Below are positions 23,740 through 34,740 of a stretch of 64,000 nucleotides of DNA, in pieces (the first letter of the stretch is position 1; every line of letters begins with the position of its first letter). The position numbers and the translations under genes were made by a program. The DNA comes from Chiridota heheva (taxonomy: Eukaryota; Echinodermata; Holothuroidea; Apodida; Chiridotidae). The stretch is taken from positions 1 to 64,000 of the forward strand of contig JAIGNY010000300.1 in the NCBI GenBank assembly GCA_020152595.1, read 5' to 3'. A model generated the notes under the pieces. It had not been told where the DNA came from, did not search any database, and worked only from the letters and a program-made list of their open reading frames with translations.

Positions 23740-24025
23740 TGTCAAGTAAGGAGGTACTGTATGGGATTCAGGAGTGTGAAAATATGTCATTTTTAAAATA
23801 AAACACTTGTCCGTATTTAATTTCATCTGCCAAGTGTGTTCCTGTTTGGTAAGTCTGTTGAGGTCTGTCTTTAGGAGTTCCGCATCTTTTTCACAAGTTA
23901 TGTTTCTGTCTTCAATGGAAAGTTGTGAAGTTAAAGTGAAGTTTTCTAGGAGGTCATTTATGGAAAAGGGGTCCTAGTACAGTTCCTTGAAATACCCTTG
24001 ATTTTACCTTATCCCAGTCTAAGGA
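23740..24025 (-). mobile_element. CR1-like LINE RT fragment, minus strand
   Basis: Minus strand reads VKSRVFQGTVLGPLF at about 24,005-23,961, matching the VPQGSVLGPLLF motif. LLKTDLNRLTKQEHTWQMKL and NTDKC follow, as expected downstream of the catalytic box. The region between (the ADD box) is shortened. It may be the same insertion as 22,180-22,860, separated by extra DNA, since orientation and order agree. Confidence 0.7.
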
Positions 24026-24029
24026 ATCT

Positions 24030-24142
24030 CCCCTCCTCCCGCCTTCTCTCCCACCTCCTCTCTCCCTCCTCTCCCCCTCCTCTCCCCTCCTCTCCCCCTC
24101 CTCTCCCCCCTCCTCTCCCCCTCCTCTCTCCCTCCTCTCCCC
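24030..24142. repeat. Pyrimidine-rich simple repeat (CCTCTCCCCCT)n
   Basis: A CT-only stretch on the plus strand of about 110 bp. Confidence 0.9.
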
Positions 24143-25785
24143 CAACAACCTGTTGTTTAGAAAATTCAGTACAGTGTCAGTACAGATTCAGTTATATGCC
24201 AGTCCACATATCCTATACAAATCAAGTTAAATCTTCAAAGGCCTTGCTAAAATGCATTATGATAATGTCAGTCTGACCTTTATTGTCAAGGATGTTTACA
24301 ACATCTTTATTGGACTCCTTGTCATAGGCCTAGGAATAATATTTTCATGTTGGCTAAAAATTGAAATTTCAACTACAAATGTACCAAAGTTCTTTTCTTC
24401 CTTGTTTTCTAAAATCATTGCACCCACCAAAACACTAACACATCTCCAAGCACCAATCTGACAACCGTTCACAGCTCACAACTAACCTTGTTTGGCACAT
24501 ATGACTTTGACTGTTAAGGTGCTGTTAAACCCAAACAAACCAAAGTGACCAGATTATTAATTTTAAATCTATGTGAATTAGTATACCAGGTAGAGTTTGT
24601 CACCGTAATTGGTGTAAAAGATTACCACCATGGTAGTTGATTTTATATTTAAGGAATATAGGTTTTTCATGTGAATTTCATGTGATAGAAAGCAATTAAA
24701 TGGTAAGAAAAGCATATTTATTCTATTGAGGTGTTAGCAAATTCCAAAGATTCCTCAAGTGTGTTTAAAAGTGACTGATGCAGTATAAACCTAAATTCAA
24801 ATGTGTTATGTCATGATAGCACTTCCATAACATTTGTGATGTATTTCTTTGAAGAATAATAAACTTTCTGTAAATAATATTGAAAGCATTTGTGTTAAGT
24901 TATTTAGATGGGGTAAAACATATACTTTATAAGATTTTGTTTTGCCCATCTCTTTGTGTACCTTATTTCTAATTAGAAATGGTGAAAATATGTCTTAAAA
25001 TAAGTACAATTTTTTTTCCATATAAGTGCCATTATGCAATCAAATCATTGAATTGAACTTACTATACCAGTCACTTGAAAATATATTGGTAGAATCTGTT
25101 ATTCCAGACAACTGCTAAACAAATTAAGATATCAACATAATGTTTTCTCAATTTTTTTCATTTTAAGTAAGTTTTGTCTTAGGTAATGCACTTGAAAAAC
25201 CTTGGGAATACTTCTTTCAGTTTGATCAACATCAGCACAATAGCACATTTTGTGTAATTTCAATTTCTGTACCAAGAGATTATTAAAGAGCACAACTTTC
25301 ATTTGAAACAAGCTTTCTTTTATTCAAGCACTTTGTGGTGTTTTCATATCCTTCTCTTCATTCTTGCCACCAAACCAAAAGTTGTCATGGCCACGCCGAG
25401 TGACATGGGACAGCCATCGAACAGGTATCTGTCAATATTCAATTATTTTCATCAAACATTTATTAAATGATTTAGAAAATCTTTTTATTATATTAGTATT
25501 ATTTGTGCTAAATGTTTTGCTATCTAAAACGATGCCTTGGATGCCCCCCAATAAAACCTTGTACTACAAAACATTTTATTGTAGTTTTTGACTGCCACGG
25601 ATTGTGAAGTGTTTTCCTTAACAGGAGAGTACAGAATAACAGGTATTTGATACTTTCTTCAGTTTTGATGTAATTGTTCATGTTTCTATGCATATATCAT
25701 ATGTCTGACTCCACATTGGTGGTATAAATTTAATGTCCAGATCTTTTAATCATATGATTAATAGACCTACACGTGTATCTACCAC
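24143..25785. other. Unassigned AT-rich spacer
   Basis: No confident exon. A short frame with a good ATG context at 25,391 (MATPSDMGQPSN) is followed by a donor-like AACAG|GTATCT at 25,423; with no partner exon I leave it uncalled. This interval is where an NHLRC3 5' exon could lie, but I did not find one. Confidence 0.3.
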
Positions 25786-27090
25786 ATGTTCATCCATTTT
25801 AGATTACAAAAATCAAAGTTTCTTAATGATGTTACTAAACTAGTTGCTTCTGGTCATAATGTGGATGTTATCTATTTAGATTTCCAAAAAGCATTTGATA
25901 AGATTCCATTAGGCAGGCTCATGGTGAAAACAAGAACGCTTGGTGTGGAGAGAAAGTGTGCCAGTTGGATAAATTCTTGGTTAATTGACAGGTCACAAAG
26001 ATTTGTTGTTAATGGTGAAGTATCTCCATGGAAGAAGGTTACAAGTGGTGTTCCTCAGGGTTCTGTATTGGGTCCGCTTCTTTTCTTAATCTTCATTAAT
26101 GATATTTATGTTTCCCTTGGCTCCCAAATTTGTAAATTTGCTGATGACACTAAGCTGTACAGGATTGTTGGTGATGCTAGGGATTCTTTACTGTTACAAA
26201 CTGACCTGGATAAGTTAAGTTTCTTGGTCCCAAATGTGGCAGATGTCAGTCAATGTTGATAAATGCAAAGTTATTCATTTTGGTCAGAGCAATTTGGCTT
26301 TGAGTGGTTCAAATCTTGCTTGTGTTGATCAAGAAAGGGATCTAGGTGTTGTCATTACTAACAATCTGAAGCCTTCTAAATAGTGTGCTTTAGCAGCTGA
26401 TCATTACTAACAATCTGAAGCCTTCTAAACAGTGTGCTTTGGCAGCTGCAAGGGCAAATAGGATGCTTGGTTTGATTAGAAGATGTGTTTCTTGGTAGAG
26501 AGGTTGTCCTTGATTTGTATAAGCAGTTAGTCAGGACTCACCTTGAGTATGCTATTCAGGCCTCACCTTGAGTATGCTATTCAGGCTTGGAGTCCCTTTT
26601 TATGAGAAGGATAACTTCAATTTGGAGCGGGTTCAGTGAAGAGCCACTAGACTTATTCCCGAAGTAAGGAATCTCATGCATCTAGGTTGCGATTTCTTGG
26701 TTTGACCACGCTTGGGTTGAGAAGAGTATGTGGCGATATGATTCAGGTTTTGAAATTCCTATCTGGTAGTGATGCTTTGACTTCCTGTAATTTTTTGCAT
26801 GTTTTAGCTAATCCTCATGTGACACATGGTAACAGTTTGAAGTTGACCAAAGAGCTCTCATGGATAGACATTTGGCATTTTAGTCTTTTTGCAAAGAGTT
26901 GTTAATGAGTGGAATGGTTTGCCTGAGTGGGTAGTTAGCTCCAGTTCTGTTCACAATTTTGAAGTCAACATTGATATGTTCTTTACTAACTCTGGGCATC
27001 TTTGATTTATTATTTATTTTTTGTGGTGGTGGTGTTAGTTTGGGCTTTGTATGGGGTGACTAACCCTTCTTAGCCCGTCTTCTTGTTATG
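25786..27090 (+). mobile_element. CR1-like LINE, second copy, 5' truncated
   Basis: Starts within the RT domain: YLDFQKAFDKIPLGRL near 25,876, GVPQGSVLGPLLFLIFINDI near 26,047, and an intact FADDTKLYRI catalytic box near 26,137. It is close in sequence to 17,640-18,830. Two internal direct duplications have arisen in this copy: one at about 26,340-26,450 (the CAATCTGAAGCCTTCTAAA block) and one at about 26,535-26,585 (the CTCACCTTGAGTATGCTATT block). The 3' end matches the first copy through 'actaacccttcttagcccgtc'. Confidence 0.88.
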
Positions 27091-27549
27091 TTAGTTGTGA
27101 TTTTTATAGTGAAACATGGAAGTCACTTAGTTATGCCTACTTTCATCGAGATTATTGTAGCAATGGTCGTTTTAGGCCTATAGGCCTCACACCAATGGTA
27201 CATGTAGGCTTCTAGTGTTGTCAAACTTGATCCCCAGGTGGGTTAAAATGCCACACTTGAAATTGCAACCATAGCCTAGGGTCATTAGTAACAGTAAGGC
27301 TGCATAGGGAAACCTCAAATTTTGTTGAATTTTAATTCTTATTTTAAAACTCTTGGATGAAACTCTGAGAAACTCTTAATAATCCATTTCCTGCACCCAA
27401 GGAAAACAGTTTTTGAATAATTGTGCAGGGAATTGGTTGTTAAGGAGGGTTATATTCCACATAATATCTCGTCAAGTCATCTTGGATTTGACCAACTTTT
27501 TTTGTTGTGACAAAGCAAATTTAAGGGTCATTCCTAGTTATTATACACA
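27091..27549. other. Unassigned spacer
   Basis: Between a LINE and the 47-bp array; no gene seen. Confidence 0.35.
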
Positions 27550-30500
27550 TCCCTTAGTATGGGTGATATTGAGATTGCCGTACAAGGGTTGTTATAGATC
27601 TTAGTATGGTTGACATTGAGATTGCCGTACGAGGGTTGTTATAGATCTTAGTATGGTTGACATTAGGATTGCCGCACGAGGGTTGTTATAGATCTTAGTA
27701 TGGTTGACATTGAGATTGCCATACGAGGGTTGTTATAGATCTTAATATGGTTGACATTAGGATTGCCATACGAGGGTTATTATAGATCTTAGTATGGTTG
27801 ACATTGAGATTGCCGTACGAGGGTTGTTATAGATCTTAATATGGTTGACATTAGGATTGCCGTACAAGGGTTGTTATAGATCTTAGTATGGTTGACATTG
27901 GGATTGCCGTACGAGGGTTGTTATAGATCTTAGTATGGTTGACATTGAGATTGCCGTACGAGAGTTGTTATAGATCTTAGTATGGTTGACATTGAGATTG
28001 CCGTACGAGGGTTGTTATAGATCTTAGTATGGTTGACATTAGGATTGCCGCACGAGGGTTGTTATAGATCTTAGTATGGTTGACATTGAGATTGCCATAC
28101 GAGGGTTGTTATAGATCTTAATATGGTTGACATTAGGATTGCCATACGAGGGTTATTATAGATCTTAGTATGGTTGACATTGAGATTGCCGTACGAGGGT
28201 TGTTATAGATCTTAATATGGTTGACATTAGGATTGCCGTACAAGGGTTGTTATAGATCTTAGTATGGTTGACATTGGGATTGCCGTACGAGGGTTGTTAT
28301 AGATCTTAGTATGGTTGACATTGAGATTGCCGTACGAGAGTTGTTATAGATCTTAGTATGGTTGACATTGGGATTGCCGTACGAGGGTTGTTATAGATCT
28401 TAGTATGGTTGACATTGGGATTGCCATACGAGGGTTATTATAGATCTTAGTATGGTTGACATTGAGATTGCCGTACGAGGGTTGTTATAGATCTTAATAT
28501 GGTTGACATTGAGATTGCCATACGAGGGTTATTATAGATCTTAGTATGGTTGACATTGAGATTGCCGTGCGAGGGTTATTATAGATCTTAGTATGGTTGA
28601 CATTGAGATTGCCGTACGAGGGTTGTTATAGATCTTAATATGGTTGACATTGAGATTGCCGTACGAGGGTTGTTATAGATCTTAGTATGGTTGACATTGG
28701 GATTGCCGTACGAGGGTTGTTATAGATCTTAGTATGGTTGACATTGAGATTGCCGTCTGAGGTTGTTATAGATCTTAATATGGTTGACATTGAGATTGCC
28801 GTCACGAGGTTCTTATAGATCTTAGTATGCTTGACATTGGGATTGCCGTACGAGGGTTGTTGTAGATCTTAGTATGGTTGACATTGGGATTGCCGTACGA
28901 GGGTTGTTATAGATCTTAGTATGGTTGACATTGAGATTGCCATACGAGGGTTGTTATAGATCTTAGTATGGTTGACATTGAGATTGCCGTACGAGGGTTG
29001 TTATAGATCTTAATATGGTTGACATTGAGATTGCCGTACGAGGGTTGTTATAGATCTTAGTATGGTTGACATTGAGATTGCCGTGCGAGGGTTGTTATAG
29101 ATCTTAGTATGGTTGGCATTGGGATTGCCGTACGAGGGTTGTTGTAGATCTTAGTATGGTTGACATTGGGATTGCCGTACGAGGGTTGTTATAGATCTTA
29201 GTATGGTTGACATTGGGATTGCCGTACGAGGGTTGTTGTAGATCTTAGTATGGTTGACATTGGGATTGCCGTACGAGGGTTGTTGTAGATCTTAGTATGG
29301 TTGACATTGAGATTGCCGTACGAGGGTTGTTATAGATCTTAGTATGGTTGACATTGAGATTGCTGTACGAGGGTTGTTATAGATCTGAATATGGTTGACA
29401 TTGAGATTGCCGTACGAGGGTTGTTATAGATCTTAGTATGGTTGACATTGGGATTGCCGTACGAGGGTTGTTATAGATCTTAGTATGGTTGACATTGAGA
29501 TTGCCGTGCGAGGGTTGTTATAGATCTTAGTATGGTTGACATTGGGATTGCCATACGAGGGTTGTTATAGATCTTAGTATGGTTGACATTGAGATTGCCG
29601 TACGAGGGTTGTTGTAGATCTTAGTATGGTTGACATTGAGATTGCCGTGCGAGGGTTGTTATAGATCTTAGTATGGTTGACATTGAGATTGCCGTACGAG
29701 GGTTGTTATAGATCTTAGTATGGTTGACATTGAGATTGCCGTACGAGGGTTGTTATAGATCTTAGTATGGTTGACATTGAGATTGCCGTACGAGGGTTGT
29801 TGTAGATCTTAGTATGGTTGACATTGGGATTGCCGTACGAGGGTTGTTGTAGATCTTAGTATGGTTGACATTGAGATTGCCGTACGAGGATTGTTATAGA
29901 TCTTAGTATGGTTGACATTGAGATTGCCGCATTTGAGGGTTGTTATAGATCTGAATATGGTTGACATTGAGATTGCCGTCACGAGGGTTGTTATAGATCT
30001 TAGTATGGTTGACATTGGGATTGCCGTCGAGGGTTGTTATAGATCTTAGTATGGTTGACATTGAGATTGCCCGTCAGGGTTGTTATAGATCTTAGTATGG
30101 TTGACATTGGGATTGCCATACGAGGGTTGTTATAGATCTTAGTATGGTTGACATTGGGATTGCCATACGAGGGTTGTTATAGATCTTAGTATGGTTGACA
30201 TTGAGATTGCCGTGCGAGGGTTGTTATAGATCTTAGTATGGTTGACATTGAGATTGCCGTGCGAGGGTTGTTATAGATCTTAGTATGGTTGACATTGAGA
30301 TTGCCGTACGAGGGTTGTTATAGATCTTAGTATGGTTGACATTGAGATTGCCGTACGAGGGTTGTTATAGATCTTAGTATGGTTGACATTGGAGATTGCC
30401 ATACGAGGGTTGTTATAGATCTTAGTATGGTTGACATTGAGATTGCTGTACGAGGGTTGTTATAGATCTTAGTATGGTTGACATTGAGATTGCCCCGACT

Positions 30501-31268
30501 GAGGGTTGTTATAGATCTTAGTATGGTTGACATTGGGATTGCCGTACGAGGGTTGTTATAGATCTTAGTATGGTTGACATTGGGATTGCCGTACGAGGGT
30601 TGTTGTAGATCTTAGTATGGTTGACATTGGGATTGCCGTACGATGGTTGTTATAGATCTTAGTATGGTTGACATTGAGATTGCCGTACAAGGGTTGTTAT
30701 AGATCTTAGTATGGTTGACATTGGGATTGCCATACGAGGGTTGTTATAGATCTTAGTATGGTTGACATTGAGATTGCCGTAGGAGGGTTGTTATAGATCT
30801 TAATATGGTTGACATTGGGATTGCCATACGAGGGTTGTTATAGATCTGAATATGGTTGACATTGGGATTGCCGTACGAGGGTTGTTGTAGATCTTAGTAT
30901 GGTTGACATTGGGATTGCCGTACGAGGGTTGTTATAGATCTTAGTATGGTTGACATTGAGATTGCCGTACGAGGGTTGTTATAGATCTTAGTATGGTTGA
31001 CATTGGGATTGCCGTACAAGGGTTGTTGTAGATCTTAGTATGGTTGACATTGAGATTGCCGTACGAGGGTTGTTATAGATCTTAGTATGGTTGACATTGA
31101 GATTGCCGTACGAGGGTTGTTATAGATCTTAATATGGTTCACATTGAGATTGCCGTACGAGGGTTGTTATAAATCTTAGTATGGTTGACATTGGGATTGC
31201 CGTACGAGGGTTGTTATAGATCTTAGTATGGTTGACATTGAGATGCCGTACGAGGGCTGTTACAGATT
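27550..31268. repeat. 47-bp satellite array, about 79 copies
   Basis: The unit runs GTTGTTATAGATCTTAGTAT, then GGTTGACATTGAGATTGCCG, then TACGAGG (47 bp). Each unit has a BglII-type AGATCT. Variable positions (GAGATT/GGGATT/AGGATT, CGTACGAG/CCATACGAG/CGTGCGAG, TTAGTATGG/TTAATATGG, TATAG/TGTAG) allow units to be traced. The block from about 27,640 to 27,985 recurs from about 28,016 to 28,361 with an exact 376-bp offset (8 units). Confidence 0.97.
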
Positions 31269-32084
31269 GTATACAAGTCCTGTTTTTTTTTAATTCACAC
31301 TGTAGAAAATTGATGATTGAAAATGAACTTACTTTTTGAATATTCTTATACTAATTAGTCTAAATAATACACTTTTTTAAAAACTTTCCTAAATCTTTAC
31401 CTATTTAGCACCACAACGGGATAAAGTTCTCCGATTTAATGTTTTGGTCACCATCTTTCTTAGTCACCGCACATTTGTGATCAAGTATTTAAATGTCCAC
31501 AAATAAGTTTTAGGATGTTCCACTAAACTGCAGGTTGGTTTTTTGCTGACAACATTTTTTGGTTCATATAATTTCATTAAATAGTTTTAGTATAAAAACT
31601 GTGTGCGAAAACAAACAAAACACCAAGAAATGTTTAGATTACATAATTGTACTTTATAAGTATTATCTTAATTTTTTCCCCTCAATAATCTAAAAACATA
31701 TTACCCCGCTAAAATGTTATAGCCCTGATAGCAATGCTTTGAGCTTTGACTGCACTTTCGAGAGCTTGTCAGATGATTTTTATAGAATTAAAAGTAGCCC
31801 AGTGACTACTTCGATAAAAGTAACTAAATTTTAGCCCAAAATATTAAACGGTTCTGGAGGTACAGTATCATTCCTCAAATATTGGCAAAATGAAGTGCTA
31901 AAATCACAAATTTAAATTTTTTCTGAGAATCGCCACTTCTGGAATGTTGTTAATAACTCTACTTATAAACCTGCTACAGGTTTAGAATTTGGTATTTAGG
32001 TATTTTAGATTATATAGAATTTTATGGTGGTGTTAATGTCTGCAAAAGTAAAATCTTAAGTCCTTAAGTGAAATATTAACTCTC
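31269..32084. other. Unassigned AT-rich spacer
   Basis: No exon seen. Confidence 0.35.
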
Positions 32085-32282
32085 TTTCCGCCCCCGTTTC
32101 AACATCTTCTCTGACTCTAAATCCTCACTGGCATCTCATCATGCTCTGGCCCAACCCTCTCATTCAATGAAAGAGCCGGCAGAACCGCCAACAAAGCTCT
32201 GTCAAATAACATCCCTCCTTTTCATATTTTACACTCAGACCTCCATCTCTCCATCTCCAATTTAATTGGAGATGGAGAGATG
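32085..32282 (+). mobile_element. LINE RNase H domain fragment
   Basis: Reads FNIFSDSKSSLA near 32,099. After a frame change it reads TLSFNERAGRTANKALSNNI and PPFHILHSDLHLSISNLI up to about 32,273. This resembles the C-terminal RNase H region of I/Nimb-type LINEs (SDS..AL, then NE.AD..A..AL). It looks related to the element at 41,160, which carries the segment that normally follows. An inverted repeat (CTCCATCTCTCCATCTCC and GGAGATGGAGAG) lies at its end. Confidence 0.55.
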
Positions 32283-32710
32283 TAATGCCCCCCCCCCTCC
32301 CCTCACTCTCGGGGGTGTGTTGTGTGGCCCCATATCTCAAAATACCTCTTTTTGATTTTCTTTAGATTTGATATATTGGTAGATAATAAGGTATAATTAG
32401 TTTTTTTTAAAGTATTTCTTCTATATCAGCCCAGTTTGAAAAAAAAGGATGTATCAAATTTCACCAAAATTTTCCATTTTTTCCCTGATTTTTGAAGTCA
32501 AATTTTGTAATGAATTATCAGTACCAGGGCTCTGAAATCAATGTGTATACACCTAGTGCCATGATCGTCAAAATAAAACTTATTATTGGTATATTATGTA
32601 GTAAAGAATAATACTTGACTTCCAAAATCAACAAAATCATATATGCCAGTCCACCACAAATTATCTCCCCAGCAGTGCTGGTACTGATTTTACTGCTGAG
32701 TTGACTGAAG

Positions 32711-33148
32711 CCCCTCTCCCCTCCCCCCCTCCCACCTCCCCCTCCCTCCTCCCACCTTCCCCCTTCCTTCCTTCCCCCTCCCTCCCTCCCCCCTCCTACC
32801 CTCCCCCTTCCTCACTCCCCTCCCCTCCCTTCCCCTTCCTACCCTTCACTCCCTCCCCCCCCTCCTCCCTCCCTCCCCCCTCCCCCCTCCCTCCCCCTTC
32901 CTTCCCCCTTTCTCCCCTCCCTCCCTCCCCTCCCCCTCCCTCTCCCTCCCCTTCATCTCCCCCCCTTCTTCCATCCCCTTCTTCCCTCCACCTCCCCCTC
33001 ATTCCCTCCCCTCCCCTCCCTACACTCCCTACCCCTATATTCCCCTCCCCTCCCTTCATCTTCCTCCCCCACCCTCTCCTTCCTCCTCCCCTCCTCCTCC
33101 CCCTCCTCCTCCCCCTCCCGCCTTCCCCTCCTCCTCCCCTCCCTCCCA
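32711..33148. repeat. Polypyrimidine tract (CCCTCC)n, ~440 bp
   Basis: Almost purely C and T on the plus strand, irregular CCCTCC/CCTTCC units. It ends 75 bp before an NHLRC3 exon, so it extends the intron's pyrimidine-rich end far beyond a normal acceptor tract. On the antisense strand it gives Gly/Arg/Glu-rich spurious frames. Confidence 0.92.
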
Positions 33149-33222
33149 TGACCAACATTCTGGTGCCGCCACTGACAATACACCAAGTCTATGGGATGAA
33201 TGTCTTTGTTTTTGTGTTTCAG

Positions 33223-33429
33223 GTCCAGCTGGTCACACAGTGAAACAGTTCACTGTAAAAGGAGATCTTTCTGCCATTCTGGGGACTCCTGGGAGGGCCG
33301 GTACCAATCTGAAACCTGTACAGTTTGACGATGTTGTTGACATCGCTTTTGATGACCAGTCTTTCATGTATGTGGTTGATGGCGATGGTGGACTTAACAA
33401 CCGTCTGCTGAAGATTGATATGTTGTCAA
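33223..33429 (+). CDS. NHLRC3: NHLRC3 exon (internal, NHL repeat)
   Basis: An internal exon of NHL repeat-containing protein 3, a predicted secreted or lysosomal-type beta-propeller of unknown biochemical role. It starts after TTTGTGTTTCAG with two bases of a split codon and reads PAGHTVKQFTVKGDLSAILG, then TPGRAGTNLKPVQFDDVVDI, then the diagnostic YVVDGDGGLNNRLLKIDML. The human protein has the very similar GHTVKK...VLGTPGKKGTSL and YIVDGDGGLNNRLIKL. It ends at a split codon (phase 1) before donor GTATGG. The next exon at 46,223 supplies the matching two bases. The intron between them is about 12.8 kb and holds the 84-bp array. The ATG inside the exon is not a start. Confidence 0.9.
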
Positions 33430-34740
33430 GTATGGAACCTCATTAGCTATCATGCACACTGCCAATACTGTGGGGGTTTTTTTTGCGGGGGAGGAAGTTT
33501 TGTAATACAAAAATATGAAAGTTTGGAACTGCATCAAAAAAGTAGGGTTGGTTGAATGAACAGAACAGACCCCTAGCTTGATTTAACAAGACTTGTGGAG
33601 GGGCACATTAATGCGTGCATGAATACTGCATCTTTTGGACGTGGAGTCCAGGGGCCCCTTAAGGCTGAAGCTCTGGGATTTTAGTTGTAATCATACATCT
33701 CAGAATGAAGCTATTCTGACTGATAAGGACCAGTTATTAGACAAACAGGACAATTGCTTTCATCTCGTGCTCTGTATCCTTGTAAGCTATTTCATTTATT
33801 AAATTAATTAAGATTATTAAGTTTAACAAAAATTAAATCTACAAAATTAAAAATAATTTTCCTTTTTTTATACTTTTTTTTTTCTGATAGGGGCAGGGCC
33901 GACCACAGGGGAGGTGGAAGAGCCAGTGCGGGCCGTGTGAAACAGGAAAGCTAGGGGTCTGCAGAAGAACTTGGCAAGTGAAACAGGACCTGCTTCAAAT
34001 TTGTTAATAGTTCTTTGAATGGTCACTTTGGTCACTATGCTGATGTGTTCTTTTATCCTTTTTCTGCCTAAAGATACTGGTGAACTAGTGAGTCTTAGAT
34101 AAGATTTAGATTCTTATTAAAATCATCAAAATTACTCCAAAATCAGAATCTTCCAATCAGAAGTGGTTACAGAATTTCAGATTGACAACTTTTGAATTTT
34201 CAGTCTTAATTATGCAAGATAATATTCAAATGTGTGATGTCATCAGTTGAGCAGGTTCTAAGCTTATTGTTTTATTCCCTTAAATTTGAGTAGTCCTCCA
34301 ATATTGTGCAAGCAGATGGGAAGTTTTGCAAATGTCATGATTGCTTTAATGGAATTTGAAACAATTGTTATAATTTTGAAATGATTTATTAATTAGCCTT
34401 GCAAATAACGTCATTAGCAAAATTCTCTTGAATTATAAATAGTTAATTTACATTTGATCAGTCAAGGAAGTCAGCTGACCATATGGTAAATCAGTGAAGC
34501 CGTTTGGTAATGTGAATGTATCTAGGTGGCATTTGTTGATGGAAGGGATCCTGGAATATTGTTTTGAAACGAAAGATGAATTGAGTGAATAAAACCTATA
34601 ATTTTTGAGCCATTTAAATTCATTTTACTGTAGATATATGAATGGACACATTAGCTGTGGCTCTCCTTCAAATTCTGCTCCTGCAAGTACAAACCACAAA
34701 CATACTGTTGATAGTATGATAATATAACCAGTTTTCCTCC
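33430..34740 (+). other. NHLRC3 intron, 5' segment
   Basis: Part of the 33,430-46,222 intron. About 33,770-33,850 contains a dispersed repeat (CTCTGTATCC-TGTAAG-TATTTCATTT, then AGATTATTAAGTTTA) that also occurs at 62,616-62,700. No other gene. Confidence 0.6.

Noticed and set aside
25391..25423. Start exon MATPSDMGQPSN with a donor-like end, as the 5' exon of NHLRC3
   Set aside because: No resemblance to the NHLRC3 N-terminus, and too short to judge.
27550..31268. CRISPR-like array
   Set aside because: Units are contiguous 47-bp repeats without unique spacers, in a eukaryotic genome.
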